From Acidimicrobiales bacterium (GTDB taxonomy: Bacteria > Actinomycetota > Acidimicrobiia > Acidimicrobiales > SZUA-35): 64,000 nt of DNA. Numbering within the stretch: position 1 is the stretch's first letter; the number at the start of each line of letters is the position of its first letter. The notes beneath the pieces were generated by a model. It was not told the DNA's origin, did not search any database, and was given only the letters and a program-made list of their open reading frames with translations. This document shows positions 1-7,412 of this stretch, in pieces. The stretch is from assembly GCA_028285495.1 (NCBI GenBank), contig JANQPB010000044.1:310001-374000 (forward strand). Reading direction: 5' to 3'. The translations under genes and the position numbers were made by a program.

Positions 1-1
1 G

Positions 2-280
2 GTCGGCGAACGCCTCGCCCGGGCCGGCTTCGAGCCATCGGGCCAGGACCGACTGGACCTGAGCGAGCGACACGTCAACTTGCTGCGGTGGCACGACCGG
101 GCCGGGCGGTTCGCCGGGCGGGTCCAGCGCTTCGGGGTGCGGCTGACCGCCGCCGACCTGGCGGCCAGGGCCATCGGCAGCCAGCCGCTGCAGCGATCGG
201 TGCAGCGGCGCGTCAACCGGGCCGAGATCGAGCTCCGCAAGAAGAGCTGGTCCGACGCCAAGTACCGCACCTCGAGGTAA
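2..280 (+). CDS. C-terminal end of an unrecognised protein (5' truncated by window edge)
   Basis: The frame is open from the first bases of the window to the TAA at 278-280, so this is the last 92 codons or so of a gene that starts upstream. The visible part is rich in Arg, Leu and Ala, looks helical, and ends with a basic tail (RKKSWSDAKYRTSR). I see no catalytic motif, signal peptide or membrane segment and do not recognise the family. An internal TTG at 80 is unlikely to be the real start because coding character continues upstream of it. The next gene follows after only 19 bases on the same strand, so the two are probably cotranscribed. Confidence 0.6.
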   Translation, partial: VGERLARAGFEPSGQDRLDLSERHVNLLRWHDRAGRFAGRVQRFGVRLTAADLAARAIGSQPLQRSVQRRVNRAEIELRKKSWSDAKYRTSR

Positions 281-299
281 CCCGATACGTTCAGCCGGG

Positions 300-1538
300 G
301 TGAGGTCGCTCCCCCGCCGGCTCGCCGCCGGCCTGTCACGGCTACGAGCCGACGAGCGCCTGCTGGTCATCTGCGGCTCGACGGTGCTGGTGATGGCCGG
401 GCAGGGGGTCGTCGGCCCGGTCCTGCCGCTGTTCGCCAGGGACTTCGGCGTCGGGGCCGCCGTCGTCGGGCTGACGTTCACCGCCTTCGGGCTGGCCCGC
501 CTGCTGCTCAACATCCCGGCCGGGCTGTGGGCCGACCGCCGGGGTCGGCGCTTCCTGCTCGTCGGCGGGCCGCTGATCACCGCGATCGGGATGATCGGCT
601 CGGGGCTCGCGCCCTCGATCTGGGTGCTGCTGGCGTGGCGGCTCGTCGCCGGCGCCGGCTCCGCCCTCTACATGACCGGGGCCCAGATCTACGTGATCGA
701 CATCGCCGCCCCGGACCAGCGGGCCCGCTACATCGCCACCAACCAGGGGGCGCTGCTGGTCGGCGTCAGCGCCGGTCCGGCGATCGGGGGGCTCCTGGCC
801 GACGGGTTCGGGCTGCGGGCCCCGTTCCTCGTGGTCGGCGGCGCCGCCGTGCTGACCGCCATCTACGGCTGGTACCGCCTGCCCGAGACCCGTGACGTCG
901 CCGCGGCCGAGGCCGAGGCGGCGGCCGAGCCGATCGACCCTCGGGCCAGGCGGGCGTTCTTCCGGTCGCCGTCGTTCCTCGCCGTCGGGTTGGTGGCCGC
1001 CGCCGTGTTCTCGATCCGAGGCTCGCGCCAGACGCTGGTGCCGCTGTACGCCAGCGAGGAGTTCGGGCTGACGGCCGGGCAGATCGGGCTGATCTTCACC
1101 GGGCTCGGCGTCGTCGGGCTGTTGCTCATCGCGCCGGCCGGGGTCGCCGCCGACCGGTTCGGCCGAAAGCCGCTGATCGTGCCGACCGGCTACATCGCCG
1201 CCGTCGGCGTGGTGGCCTCGGCCTTCGCCCCGACCGTCGAGCTGTTCGTTGCCGGGCTGCTGTTCTCGGCCATCGGGACCGGCATCAGCGGCCCGGCACC
1301 GGCCGCCTTCGTCGCCGACATCGCCCCCGAGCAGCTGCGGGGCTCGGCCATGGGGGTGTATCGGACCTACGGCGACCTGGGCATCGTGCTGTCGCCGCCG
1401 CTCAGCGGTGCGCTGGCCGATGCCACCTCGCTGCCGCTGGCGCTGGCCGCCAACGGCCTGTTCCTGGCGCTGGCGGTGACGATCTTCTGGTTCGGCGTGA
1501 CCGAGACCGGTCGTCCGACCAGACTGGCGACCCCATGA
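300..1538 (+). CDS. MFS transporter, 12-TM drug/metabolite exporter type
   Basis: This 412-aa protein has the Major Facilitator Superfamily pattern: about twelve hydrophobic segments in two six-helix halves, a motif-A-like GLWADRRGRR after the second helix and its repeat GVAADRFGRKP in the second half. A motif-C-like Gly-rich stretch (GVSAGPAIGGLLAD) suggests a drug/proton antiporter-like exporter; the substrate cannot be read from sequence. The GTG start at 300 was chosen because the basic N-terminus precedes the first helix directly and no better start is available. The stop overlaps the start of the next gene by 4 bp (ATGA), indicating translational coupling with the Pth2 gene. Plasma-membrane location. 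Confidence 0.9.
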   Translation: MRSLPRRLAAGLSRLRADERLLVICGSTVLVMAGQGVVGPVLPLFARDFGVGAAVVGLTFTAFGLARLLLNIPAGLWADRRGRRFLLVGGPLITAIGMIGSGLAPSIWVLLAWRLVAGAGSALYMTGAQIYVIDIAAPDQRARYIATNQGALLVGVSAGPAIGGLLADGFGLRAPFLVVGGAAVLTAIYGWYRLPETRDVAAAEAEAAAEPIDPRARRAFFRSPSFLAVGLVAAAVFSIRGSRQTLVPLYASEEFGLTAGQIGLIFTGLGVVGLLLIAPAGVAADRFGRKPLIVPTGYIAAVGVVASAFAPTVELFVAGLLFSAIGTGISGPAPAAFVADIAPEQLRGSAMGVYRTYGDLGIVLSPPLSGALADATSLPLALAANGLFLALAVTIFWFGVTETGRPTRLATP

Positions 1539-2278
1539 CGGACCCCAGGACGGACCCGCCAGCACCCGAACGGGTCGGGGGCGGGACCGGCGGCGACGAC
1601 GGCCCCGAGTCGACGGCGCCGCTGGCCCTCCAGCTCGCCGTGCTGGTCGAGCGGACCGACCCGCCGACCGCCGATCAGGCGGCGGTCGCCGCCGCCCTGG
1701 CCACGGTCGCCCTGCTCGACGACGGCCGCAGCGGCCCGGACGGGCCCTGGCACGATGCGGTGAGCCGCTGGAACGGGGCCCGCATCCGCAAGATCGTCCG
1801 CCGGGCCCGCGGCGGCGACTGGCGCAGGGCCCAGGAGGTCGAGGGGGTCACGGTGACCGTCGACGGCGTGTCGGCCCGGGCCTTCGTCCCCGGCCCCATC
1901 GACCGCGTACCTCGCCCGGTGGCCCGCCTGCAGATCCAGGCGACGCCGCTGGAGGACTCACCGACGGTGTCGGCGGTCGAGGCCAGACCCGGGCTCCTCG
2001 TCGCGGTCACGCCCGAGGTCACGATGACCTGGGGCAAGCGGGCGGCCCAGTGCGCCCACGCCGCCCACCGAGCCTGGCAGCGGGCGTCGCCCGAGCGACG
2101 GGCGGCGTGGACGGCGGCCGGGCGCCCGGTCGACGTCGTGCACCCGGACGCCGCCCGGTGGGCCGAGTTGGTCGACCGGGCCGACGTCGAGATACGCGAC
2201 GGTGGCTTCACCGAGATCCCGTCCGGGACCAGGACGACGGTGGCTCGCTGGGTCGACCCACCGGCCGGGCCGACCTGA
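1535..2278 (+). CDS. Peptidyl-tRNA hydrolase, Pth2 (archaeal/eukaryotic) type, with N-terminal extension
   Basis: The C-terminal part (from about residue 150) carries the Pth2 signature: GKRAAQCAHAA at residues 167-177 and a closing SGTRTTVARW strand corresponding to the usual G-(S/T)-(R/K)-T end of this fold. Pth2 enzymes release peptides from peptidyl-tRNA that drops off stalled ribosomes. This is not the bacterial Pth1 family; Pth2 homologues with an extra N-terminal domain occur in other actinobacteria, so this is probably a second enzyme rather than a replacement. The first 140 residues are an uncharacterised helical domain. The gene overlaps the MFS stop by 4 bp. A strong palindrome 70 bp after the stop may terminate transcription. 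Confidence 0.85.
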   Translation: MTDPRTDPPAPERVGGGTGGDDGPESTAPLALQLAVLVERTDPPTADQAAVAAALATVALLDDGRSGPDGPWHDAVSRWNGARIRKIVRRARGGDWRRAQEVEGVTVTVDGVSARAFVPGPIDRVPRPVARLQIQATPLEDSPTVSAVEARPGLLVAVTPEVTMTWGKRAAQCAHAAHRAWQRASPERRAAWTAAGRPVDVVHPDAARWAELVDRADVEIRDGGFTEIPSGTRTTVARWVDPPAGPT

Positions 2279-2346
2279 CGGGCCGACCGGCGCTCGGGCA
2301 CGAGGGGGACACCCCGTTTCGGCTGTCGTCGAGGAACGCGACGGAA

Positions 2347-2379
2347 CCATCCTCGGTCGAGCTGCTCGACCGAGGATGG
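2347..2379. terminator. Perfect 33-bp palindrome between convergent genes
   Basis: Two 16-bp arms (2347-2362 and 2364-2379) are exact reverse complements around a single T. The element lies between the Pth2 gene (+) and the GGDEF gene (-), which converge here, so it can form a hairpin in either transcript. No U-tract is present, which is usual for actinobacterial terminators. Bidirectional terminator is the simplest reading; a protein-binding dyad is the alternative. Confidence 0.6.
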
Positions 2380-2428
2380 CGCCTCGAGCCCACGTGCAGG
2401 GGTCGCTCCACGGAGGCGATCGGTGACC

Positions 2429-3040
2429 TCAGCGGAGCTTGCGGAAGAGATCGTCGAGGGCCTCGCGCAGCAGTGAGGCCTCGGTGCGGTTGAGCCGACC
2501 GGCGAGCTTCGAGAGGCGGGCCAGCGACGCCCGGGAGTAGTAGTTGCTCTTGAGCACCATCTTCTCCTCGACGTAGATGGCGACCCGGCCACCGCCCTCG
2601 GCCTTGCCCCGGGCCAGCGCCTCGTCGGCGCAGCGGAACAGCTCCGAGGTCTCGGTGGCGTGGGGCGGCCGGGAGGCCACGCCGAAGGTGGCGCTGACCG
2701 TGAGCTCGGTACCGGCGTGCTCGACGGGGTGGTCGGCCAGGTGCGATCGGATCTCGTCGAGCAGGATGAGGGCGTTCTCGGACGAGGCGCCCGGCAGGGC
2801 GACGGCGAACTCGTCGCCGCCGAGACGACCGATGATCGCATCGTCCGGCAGTGAGCCGGTCAGGGTGTCGGCCCAGGCGGCCAGGACCCGGTCGCCCGCG
2901 TCCCGCCCGTAGGTCTCGTTGAGGTGCAGGAACCCGTCGAGATCGGTCATCGCGACCGCGAGCGGACCGCCGGCCACCACCTGGTCGATCCGGGCGACGA
3001 GGTCGTCGAGCTCGACGATGGGTTCGATATGCGTATCCAT
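2429..3040 (-). CDS. Diguanylate cyclase (GGDEF) with C-terminal ribbon-helix-helix-like domain
   Basis: With the ATG at 3040 the product is 203 aa. A GGDEF domain fills residues 15-155: MTDLDGF (metal Asp33), intact GRLGGDEF at 71-78, and a typical C-terminal region. No RxxD inhibitory site precedes GGDEF, so product inhibition may be absent. Residues 162-203 form a short strand and two helices (NYYSRASLARLSKLAGR, then NRTEASLLREALDDLF) like the MetJ/Arc/CopG fold, suggesting DNA or partner binding. No sensory or membrane segment is present. An upstream in-frame GTG (3058) would add six residues but lies inside the -10 region of the promoter described separately, so a leaderless start at 3040 is preferred. 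Confidence 0.85.
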   Translation of the reverse strand: MDTHIEPIVELDDLVARIDQVVAGGPLAVAMTDLDGFLHLNETYGRDAGDRVLAAWADTLTGSLPDDAIIGRLGGDEFAVALPGASSENALILLDEIRSHLADHPVEHAGTELTVSATFGVASRPPHATETSELFRCADEALARGKAEGGGRVAIYVEEKMVLKSNYYSRASLARLSKLAGRLNRTEASLLREALDDLFRKLR

Positions 3041-3048
3041 GATGTATA

Positions 3049-3077
3049 TATATCGCACCGATGTACGTCGATGTCAA
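3049..3077 (-). promoter_or_regulatory. Consensus promoter of the GGDEF gene (TTGACA-17-GATATA), leaderless
   Basis: Reading the minus strand, TTGACA (3077-3072) is followed by a 17-bp spacer and GATATA (3054-3049) inside an alternating AT run that stands out from the GC-rich surroundings. The ATG of the GGDEF gene begins 8 bases after the -10 hexamer, where transcription should start, so the mRNA is expected to be leaderless. It is the best sigma-70-type promoter in the window. Confidence 0.7.
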
Positions 3078-3184
3078 GGGTTCGAGCGGGGTCCGCTCGC
3101 CGGTTCGGCACCGGGGGCGTCGGGTTGGGCCCTGATGTCGGCCGTTTGCGGTCGGTCGGCGGCCCGACGGTACGGTTCGAGCCG

Positions 3185-3862
3185 ATGAGCGACGCCCAGC
3201 ACCGGCTCCGGCCGGCGACCGCCGACGACCTGGTCGCCATCGGTCGACTCCACGCCGTCGCCGCTCGCCGGGCCTACGCCGGGATCTTCCCCGCCGACAG
3301 CACGCCGCCGACCCCGGACGAGCTGTCCGACGAGTGGCGTGCCCTGCTGGCCGACCCCGACCCGCTGGCCGACGTGCTGGTGGCCACGGTTCCCGGACCG
3401 GCCGGCGCTGCGGCCGAGGGGTCACACGACGAGGCGACCCACGGTGACACGATCGGGGTTGACACGATCGGTGTTCACACGGTCGGCGGGGACACGGTGA
3501 CCGACGACACGGTCGGCGAGGACACGGTGGTTGGCGCCGTGGCCGTCGGGCCGGCTGGCGGCATCCCGACGGGGCTCCTGCTCCACAAGCTCTACGTCGA
3601 CCCCGAGCGACAGGGCCGCGGCCTCGGTGTGGCCCTGCACGACCTCGCCCTCAGCCGAGCCCGCGAGCGGGGCGCCGAGGCCATCAACCTCTGGGTGCTC
3701 GAGGCAAACACTGCGGCTCGGCGTCTGTACGAGCGGAACGGGTGGCGCCTGGTCCCGGGGCGGACCCTGGCCAACGAGCCGCCGTCGATCGTCGACGTCC
3801 TGTACGAGCGCCGGCTCGAACCGGACCCGCGACCGGCCCCGGACGTCACCGGCCGTGCCTGA
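3185..3862 (+). CDS. GNAT-family N-acetyltransferase with internal pentapeptide repeats
   Basis: The product is 225 aa from the ATG at 3185; the frame is open further upstream, but that part overlaps the promoter of the opposite gene and does not look like protein. The GNAT fold is shown by the N-terminal LRPATADDLVAIGRLH, the acetyl-CoA loop RQGRGLG at residues 142-148 and the late NTAARRLYERNGW. The acceptor is unknown. Between the N-terminal part and the acetyl-CoA half, residues 87-116 consist of six copies of a five-residue unit (variants of G/V-D-T-I/V-G) encoded by a 15-bp tandem repeat. This probably forms a loop and may vary in copy number between strains. Confidence 0.85.
   Translation: MSDAQHRLRPATADDLVAIGRLHAVAARRAYAGIFPADSTPPTPDELSDEWRALLADPDPLADVLVATVPGPAGAAAEGSHDEATHGDTIGVDTIGVHTVGGDTVTDDTVGEDTVVGAVAVGPAGGIPTGLLLHKLYVDPERQGRGLGVALHDLALSRARERGAEAINLWVLEANTAARRLYERNGWRLVPGRTLANEPPSIVDVLYERRLEPDPRPAPDVTGRA
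3443..3532 (+). repeat. 15-bp minisatellite, six copies, inside the GNAT gene
   Basis: Six consecutive 15-bp units start at 3443, 3458, 3473, 3488, 3503 and 3518; each contains a core GACAC(G)-like element followed by (A/G)TCGG or a close variant. The unit length is a multiple of three, so copy-number change would keep the acetyltransferase frame. The copies have diverged, so the array is not very recent. Confidence 0.85.
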
Positions 3863-3949
3863 CGTGATGCTGGTCAACGGGGCCTTCACGTGCTCGCCGG
3901 CCACCGCGACGCCGGCCTCGGGCTGCCGACGTTCCCGGCCGTGGCGGGC

Positions 3950-4942
3950 TCAGCGGGCGAAGTTGGCGGCGATCCGCTGCTGCAGGAAGTCGGCGGCCGT
4001 GATCGACTGGAAGCTGCCGGACGGGCTCTCGATGAGCGCCGGCTTGTTGGCCTGGGCGAAGAAGGCGACGCTGTAGCGCGACGGCGACGACTCGCCCGGC
4101 CGGGGACCGCGAACCCGGTGCAGGGTCGACCGGAGCTGGTCGTCGCTCCACCGCATCAACATGTCGCCGATGTTGCAGGTGATGCGGTCCTGGTCGGTGG
4201 CGACGCTGGTCCACCGCCCGCTCGCGGCGTCCTCACCGGGGCAGACCTGGAGGCCCGACTGGCCCTCACGCTGGAACAGCAGGGTCAGGCAGTCGTAGTC
4301 GGTGTGGGCGCCGGCCCGCCACTGGCCCCCCTCGAAGTCGGCGGCCGACATCGGGAAGTAGTGCAGCAGGCGGACGGTGCTCTGATAGCCATCGCCGTCG
4401 GGGTCGTGGGCCCTGGCGAAGAAGTCGCGATCGAAGCCGAGCCGGTCGGCGAAGCACGACAGCACGTCCATCGCCACCCGCCACGACGCCCGCTCCATCG
4501 CCTCCAGCGTGACCCGGAACCCGGGGACCAGCTCGGCGTCCGGCCACAGCCCCGCCATGTTGGGCCCGGTCATCTGGTACGACTCCTTCTGGTCGCTGAC
4601 CCGCGTCGACGGGCGGACCTGGCTGCGCGACTCCCAGCCGGCGTTGAGCTCCCGTCGCCACGGGACCCTCGCCTTGATCTCGTCCGGCAGGGCGAAGAAC
4701 GCCTCCGCGGCGGCGAAGGACCGGTCGATCAGCTCGGCGTCGATGCCGTGGTCGACGAGCTGGAAGAAGCCGACGTCGGTTGCGGCCGACCACAGCTCGT
4801 CGGTGATCTCGGCCCGGCGGGGCTCGAAGCGGTCGAGGCTGATGACGGGGATCGGCCGGTCGGCGTCGACCCCGATTCCGCCGATCGTCGCCTCCAGCGC
4901 CAGCTCCCGCAGGCTCGGATCCCGGTCCGTACGCTCGGCCAT
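3950..4942 (-). CDS. 2-oxoglutarate/Fe(II)-dependent dioxygenase, isopenicillin-N-synthase-like
   Basis: The 330-aa protein matches the plant/bacterial IPNS-like dioxygenase family. The N-terminal DIOX_N part (IPVISLDRF, then GFFQLVDHGID) is followed by the jelly-roll with Fe ligands HTD at His213/Asp215 and distal His275 (STLHRVRG), and the 2-oxoglutarate-binding Arg289 in RYSVAFF. All key residues are intact, so an active oxygenase is expected. The substrate is unknown; relatives oxidise small metabolites, flavonoids or peptides. A good ribosome-binding site (GGGAGG, 8 nt before ATG) is present and TACGAT about 40 nt upstream may be its -10 element. It lies 42 bp downstream of the membrane protease-like gene on the same strand. 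Confidence 0.88.
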   Translation of the reverse strand: MAERTDRDPSLRELALEATIGGIGVDADRPIPVISLDRFEPRRAEITDELWSAATDVGFFQLVDHGIDAELIDRSFAAAEAFFALPDEIKARVPWRRELNAGWESRSQVRPSTRVSDQKESYQMTGPNMAGLWPDAELVPGFRVTLEAMERASWRVAMDVLSCFADRLGFDRDFFARAHDPDGDGYQSTVRLLHYFPMSAADFEGGQWRAGAHTDYDCLTLLFQREGQSGLQVCPGEDAASGRWTSVATDQDRITCNIGDMLMRWSDDQLRSTLHRVRGPRPGESSPSRYSVAFFAQANKPALIESPSGSFQSITAADFLQQRIAANFAR

Positions 4943-4984
4943 CGGCTCGCCTCCCGGCCCCTCGTCCGCTCGAACGAATCGTAG

Positions 4985-7255
4985 TCAGGAGCCGGCCGTC
5001 GGCGCCGGGTCGTCGACCGGGGTTGCGAGGCGGTCGGGCTCCGATCCGCCGGGCGGCGGCGACCCGGCCGGGAGCGCCGGCAGCGCATCGGGGGCCGTGG
5101 TGGCTGGCAGGGCCGGTGGCGTGGCCGGCGCGATCGGGGTCGGCGGTTCCGGGTCGCCGACCCCGTCGGCAGCGACGCCTCGGCGACGGCGGCGGCGCAC
5201 CACCAGGACGGCGACGACGGCCAGCAGCAGCGCACCGACGACCACCGCCGACCCGAGGCGGATCCAACCCCGACGGCGGAGGTCGTCGACCTCGGCGCCG
5301 AGCCGCTCCGCCTCGCCGGCCGCGGCGGCGAGGTCGCCGTCGCTGAACCGCTCGGCCGCCGCCGCCAGCTCGCCCGGATGGTCGGTGCCGATGGCACCGA
5401 TGCGCTCAACGAACCCGTCGGCGCCGTCGACGGCCAGACCGGTGGCGGCCAGCGCCTCGGCCGCGGCCAACGCCTCGGCGGTCAGCTCGGCCGACGCCCC
5501 GAGCCCGTCGCCGTCGCCCGCCGCCTCGTAGGTCGACTCCAGCTCGTCCGGGAGCGTCACCCTCGCCCCGGCCGGCAGCGACGCCGCCAAGCCATCGACG
5601 ACCTCCTCGGCCTCGTCCCGCTCGACCAGGATCTCGCCGGCGGCGGCGATGAGCTCGTCGGCCTCGTCGAAGTCCCAGCTCGACATGGCCCTCCGCACGG
5701 CGAGCGGCGGCGCCCAGGCCACACCGTCGCCGACCAGCGTGGCGTAGCGGTCACGGCTGACCGCCCGCTGGTCGAGGTCGGCCGCCTCAGCGGACGTCAG
5801 GACCCACTCGACGAACAGGTCGGTGACGGCGCCGTCGGTGACGGCCCCGCCGTTCTCGAGCAGGTCGAGGTAGAGCCGCCAGTCGTTTCGACGGACCTCG
5901 GTCTCCGGTCGGCCGTCGCCGACGTAGGCGATCTGGTCGGTGGCCGCCGCCTGCACCGCATCCGACAGCACGTCGAGCCCGACCTCATCGACGATGGCCC
6001 GGGTCACCGTCCAGCTGGCGGCGTAGCCCCACTGCTCCAGCTCGACGTCCTCGGTCAGGCTGGACCACCGGTTCAGCGGCTGGGCCACCGGCTCGGTCGG
6101 GCGGGCACGGGGCGGGGTCGGACGCTCCTCCCCGACCGCCTCGGTCACCTCGGCCCCGAACTCGTCGGCCAGGCCCTCGGTGATCCACCGCTCGGCGAAC
6201 AGCTCGCCGTTGAACCAGACGTGGGACAGCTCGTGGTACATGACGTGGGTGTCGAGCTCGTCGCCGATCTCGATCTCGTTGGTCAGCAGGTCGTACCAGC
6301 CGGCATAGCCGTTGAGGTAGGGCGTGTACGACTCGATGATCAGCAGGTCCTCGTCGAGTGGCCAGTCGAGCCCGACCTCGTCGATCAGGATCGGCAGGCC
6401 GTCCTCCAGGCTGTCGACGACGAACCGGGTCCACTGCTCGTCGCCCGGCCAGGACTGGATGTCGATCTCGATGCCGTCGACCTCGACCTCGCTGGTGACG
6501 AGCTCCTCGTCTCGGGCCAGCGAGACGGCGGCCCAGTACTGCTCGGGATCGATCCCGGTGTTCTCGAAGACGAGCACGTCGTCGCCGTCCTCGTCCTCGT
6601 CGACCGTCGGTCGGCCGAAGCCGTCCGACCCGGTACCCCGGTCGACGAAGCCGTCCGGCACGACGACGGTCACGGTGGCCGCCTCCAGCCGCGGGTCGAC
6701 CCAGGCCTCGAAGGCGGCGTAGGCCTCGTTGACGCGGGTCAGCTCATCGCTCCTGGCCCGCCCGCCCGGCAGGGTGAACGACACGATCACCTCGGTGGTC
6801 TGCCGGTAGAACACGTTGCGGCGGAAGTCGATGATCAGCTGGCTGACGCCCTCGATGCTGTCGTCGATCTCGTAGCTCAGCTCCCGGCCGGCCCCGTCGG
6901 TCACGGCGAGGTCGCCGACCTCGGCCGGGACGACCAGGCCGGTGCCCTCGAAGTAGTACTGGTAGTAGCCCGACGAGGTCGTCCGGTTCGGCTTGTCGGC
7001 GGTGAAGCTCAGCTCGATGGTGACCGCCACCTCGCCGGCCTCGGGGTCGACGACGTAGCGATAGTCGGCGGCGGTATCGACGTCGGGGTTCTCACCCACG
7101 GCGACGACCGGGTCGGCGCCGGCGAGGATGGCCGTGGCGGCGGCGACGACCGTCGCGACGACGGCGGCGAGGATGCGCCCGATCGTTCCGGCGCCCGTCA
7201 CGGCCGTGATCTCACCGGCCGCTCGGCCGGTGATCCAGCCGGTCGAACCGGCCAT
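4985..7255 (-). CDS. Secreted, membrane-anchored M1-like (gluzincin) metallopeptidase homologue
   Basis: The product (756 aa) starts with a hydrophobic signal (about residues 25-48), has a large extracellular region and ends with one transmembrane helix near residue 655 followed by an Arg-rich stop-transfer stretch and a Pro-rich cytoplasmic tail. Zinc ligands are visible as YHELSHVWF (His341, Glu342, His345) and WITEGLADEF with Glu360 fourteen residues after the second His; the spacing is shorter than the 18 of classical M1 aminopeptidases. The region upstream (residues 50-260) is beta-rich, like the N-terminal domain of M1 relatives. A cell-surface peptidase is likely; the substrate is unknown. 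The ATG at 7255 has a GGGGGAA ribosome-binding site. Confidence 0.75.
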   Translation of the reverse strand: MAGSTGWITGRAAGEITAVTGAGTIGRILAAVVATVVAAATAILAGADPVVAVGENPDVDTAADYRYVVDPEAGEVAVTIELSFTADKPNRTTSSGYYQYYFEGTGLVVPAEVGDLAVTDGAGRELSYEIDDSIEGVSQLIIDFRRNVFYRQTTEVIVSFTLPGGRARSDELTRVNEAYAAFEAWVDPRLEAATVTVVVPDGFVDRGTGSDGFGRPTVDEDEDGDDVLVFENTGIDPEQYWAAVSLARDEELVTSEVEVDGIEIDIQSWPGDEQWTRFVVDSLEDGLPILIDEVGLDWPLDEDLLIIESYTPYLNGYAGWYDLLTNEIEIGDELDTHVMYHELSHVWFNGELFAERWITEGLADEFGAEVTEAVGEERPTPPRARPTEPVAQPLNRWSSLTEDVELEQWGYAASWTVTRAIVDEVGLDVLSDAVQAAATDQIAYVGDGRPETEVRRNDWRLYLDLLENGGAVTDGAVTDLFVEWVLTSAEAADLDQRAVSRDRYATLVGDGVAWAPPLAVRRAMSSWDFDEADELIAAAGEILVERDEAEEVVDGLAASLPAGARVTLPDELESTYEAAGDGDGLGASAELTAEALAAAEALAATGLAVDGADGFVERIGAIGTDHPGELAAAAERFSDGDLAAAAGEAERLGAEVDDLRRRGWIRLGSAVVVGALLLAVVAVLVVRRRRRRGVAADGVGDPEPPTPIAPATPPALPATTAPDALPALPAGSPPPGGSEPDRLATPVDDPAPTAGS

Positions 7256-7412
7256 CGCCGTTCCCCCGTCGTCGCCCTTCGTAAGAATGCCATCAACGTA
7301 CTCGCTGCGGTCGGGTCAGCGGGATCGGGTCGGCCGGCCCGTCGGGTGGCGCCGGCGCCGCCGGAACTGATGGACTGGGGGTCTGACGGACCGAAACGAG
7401 GGGGTCTCCAGC

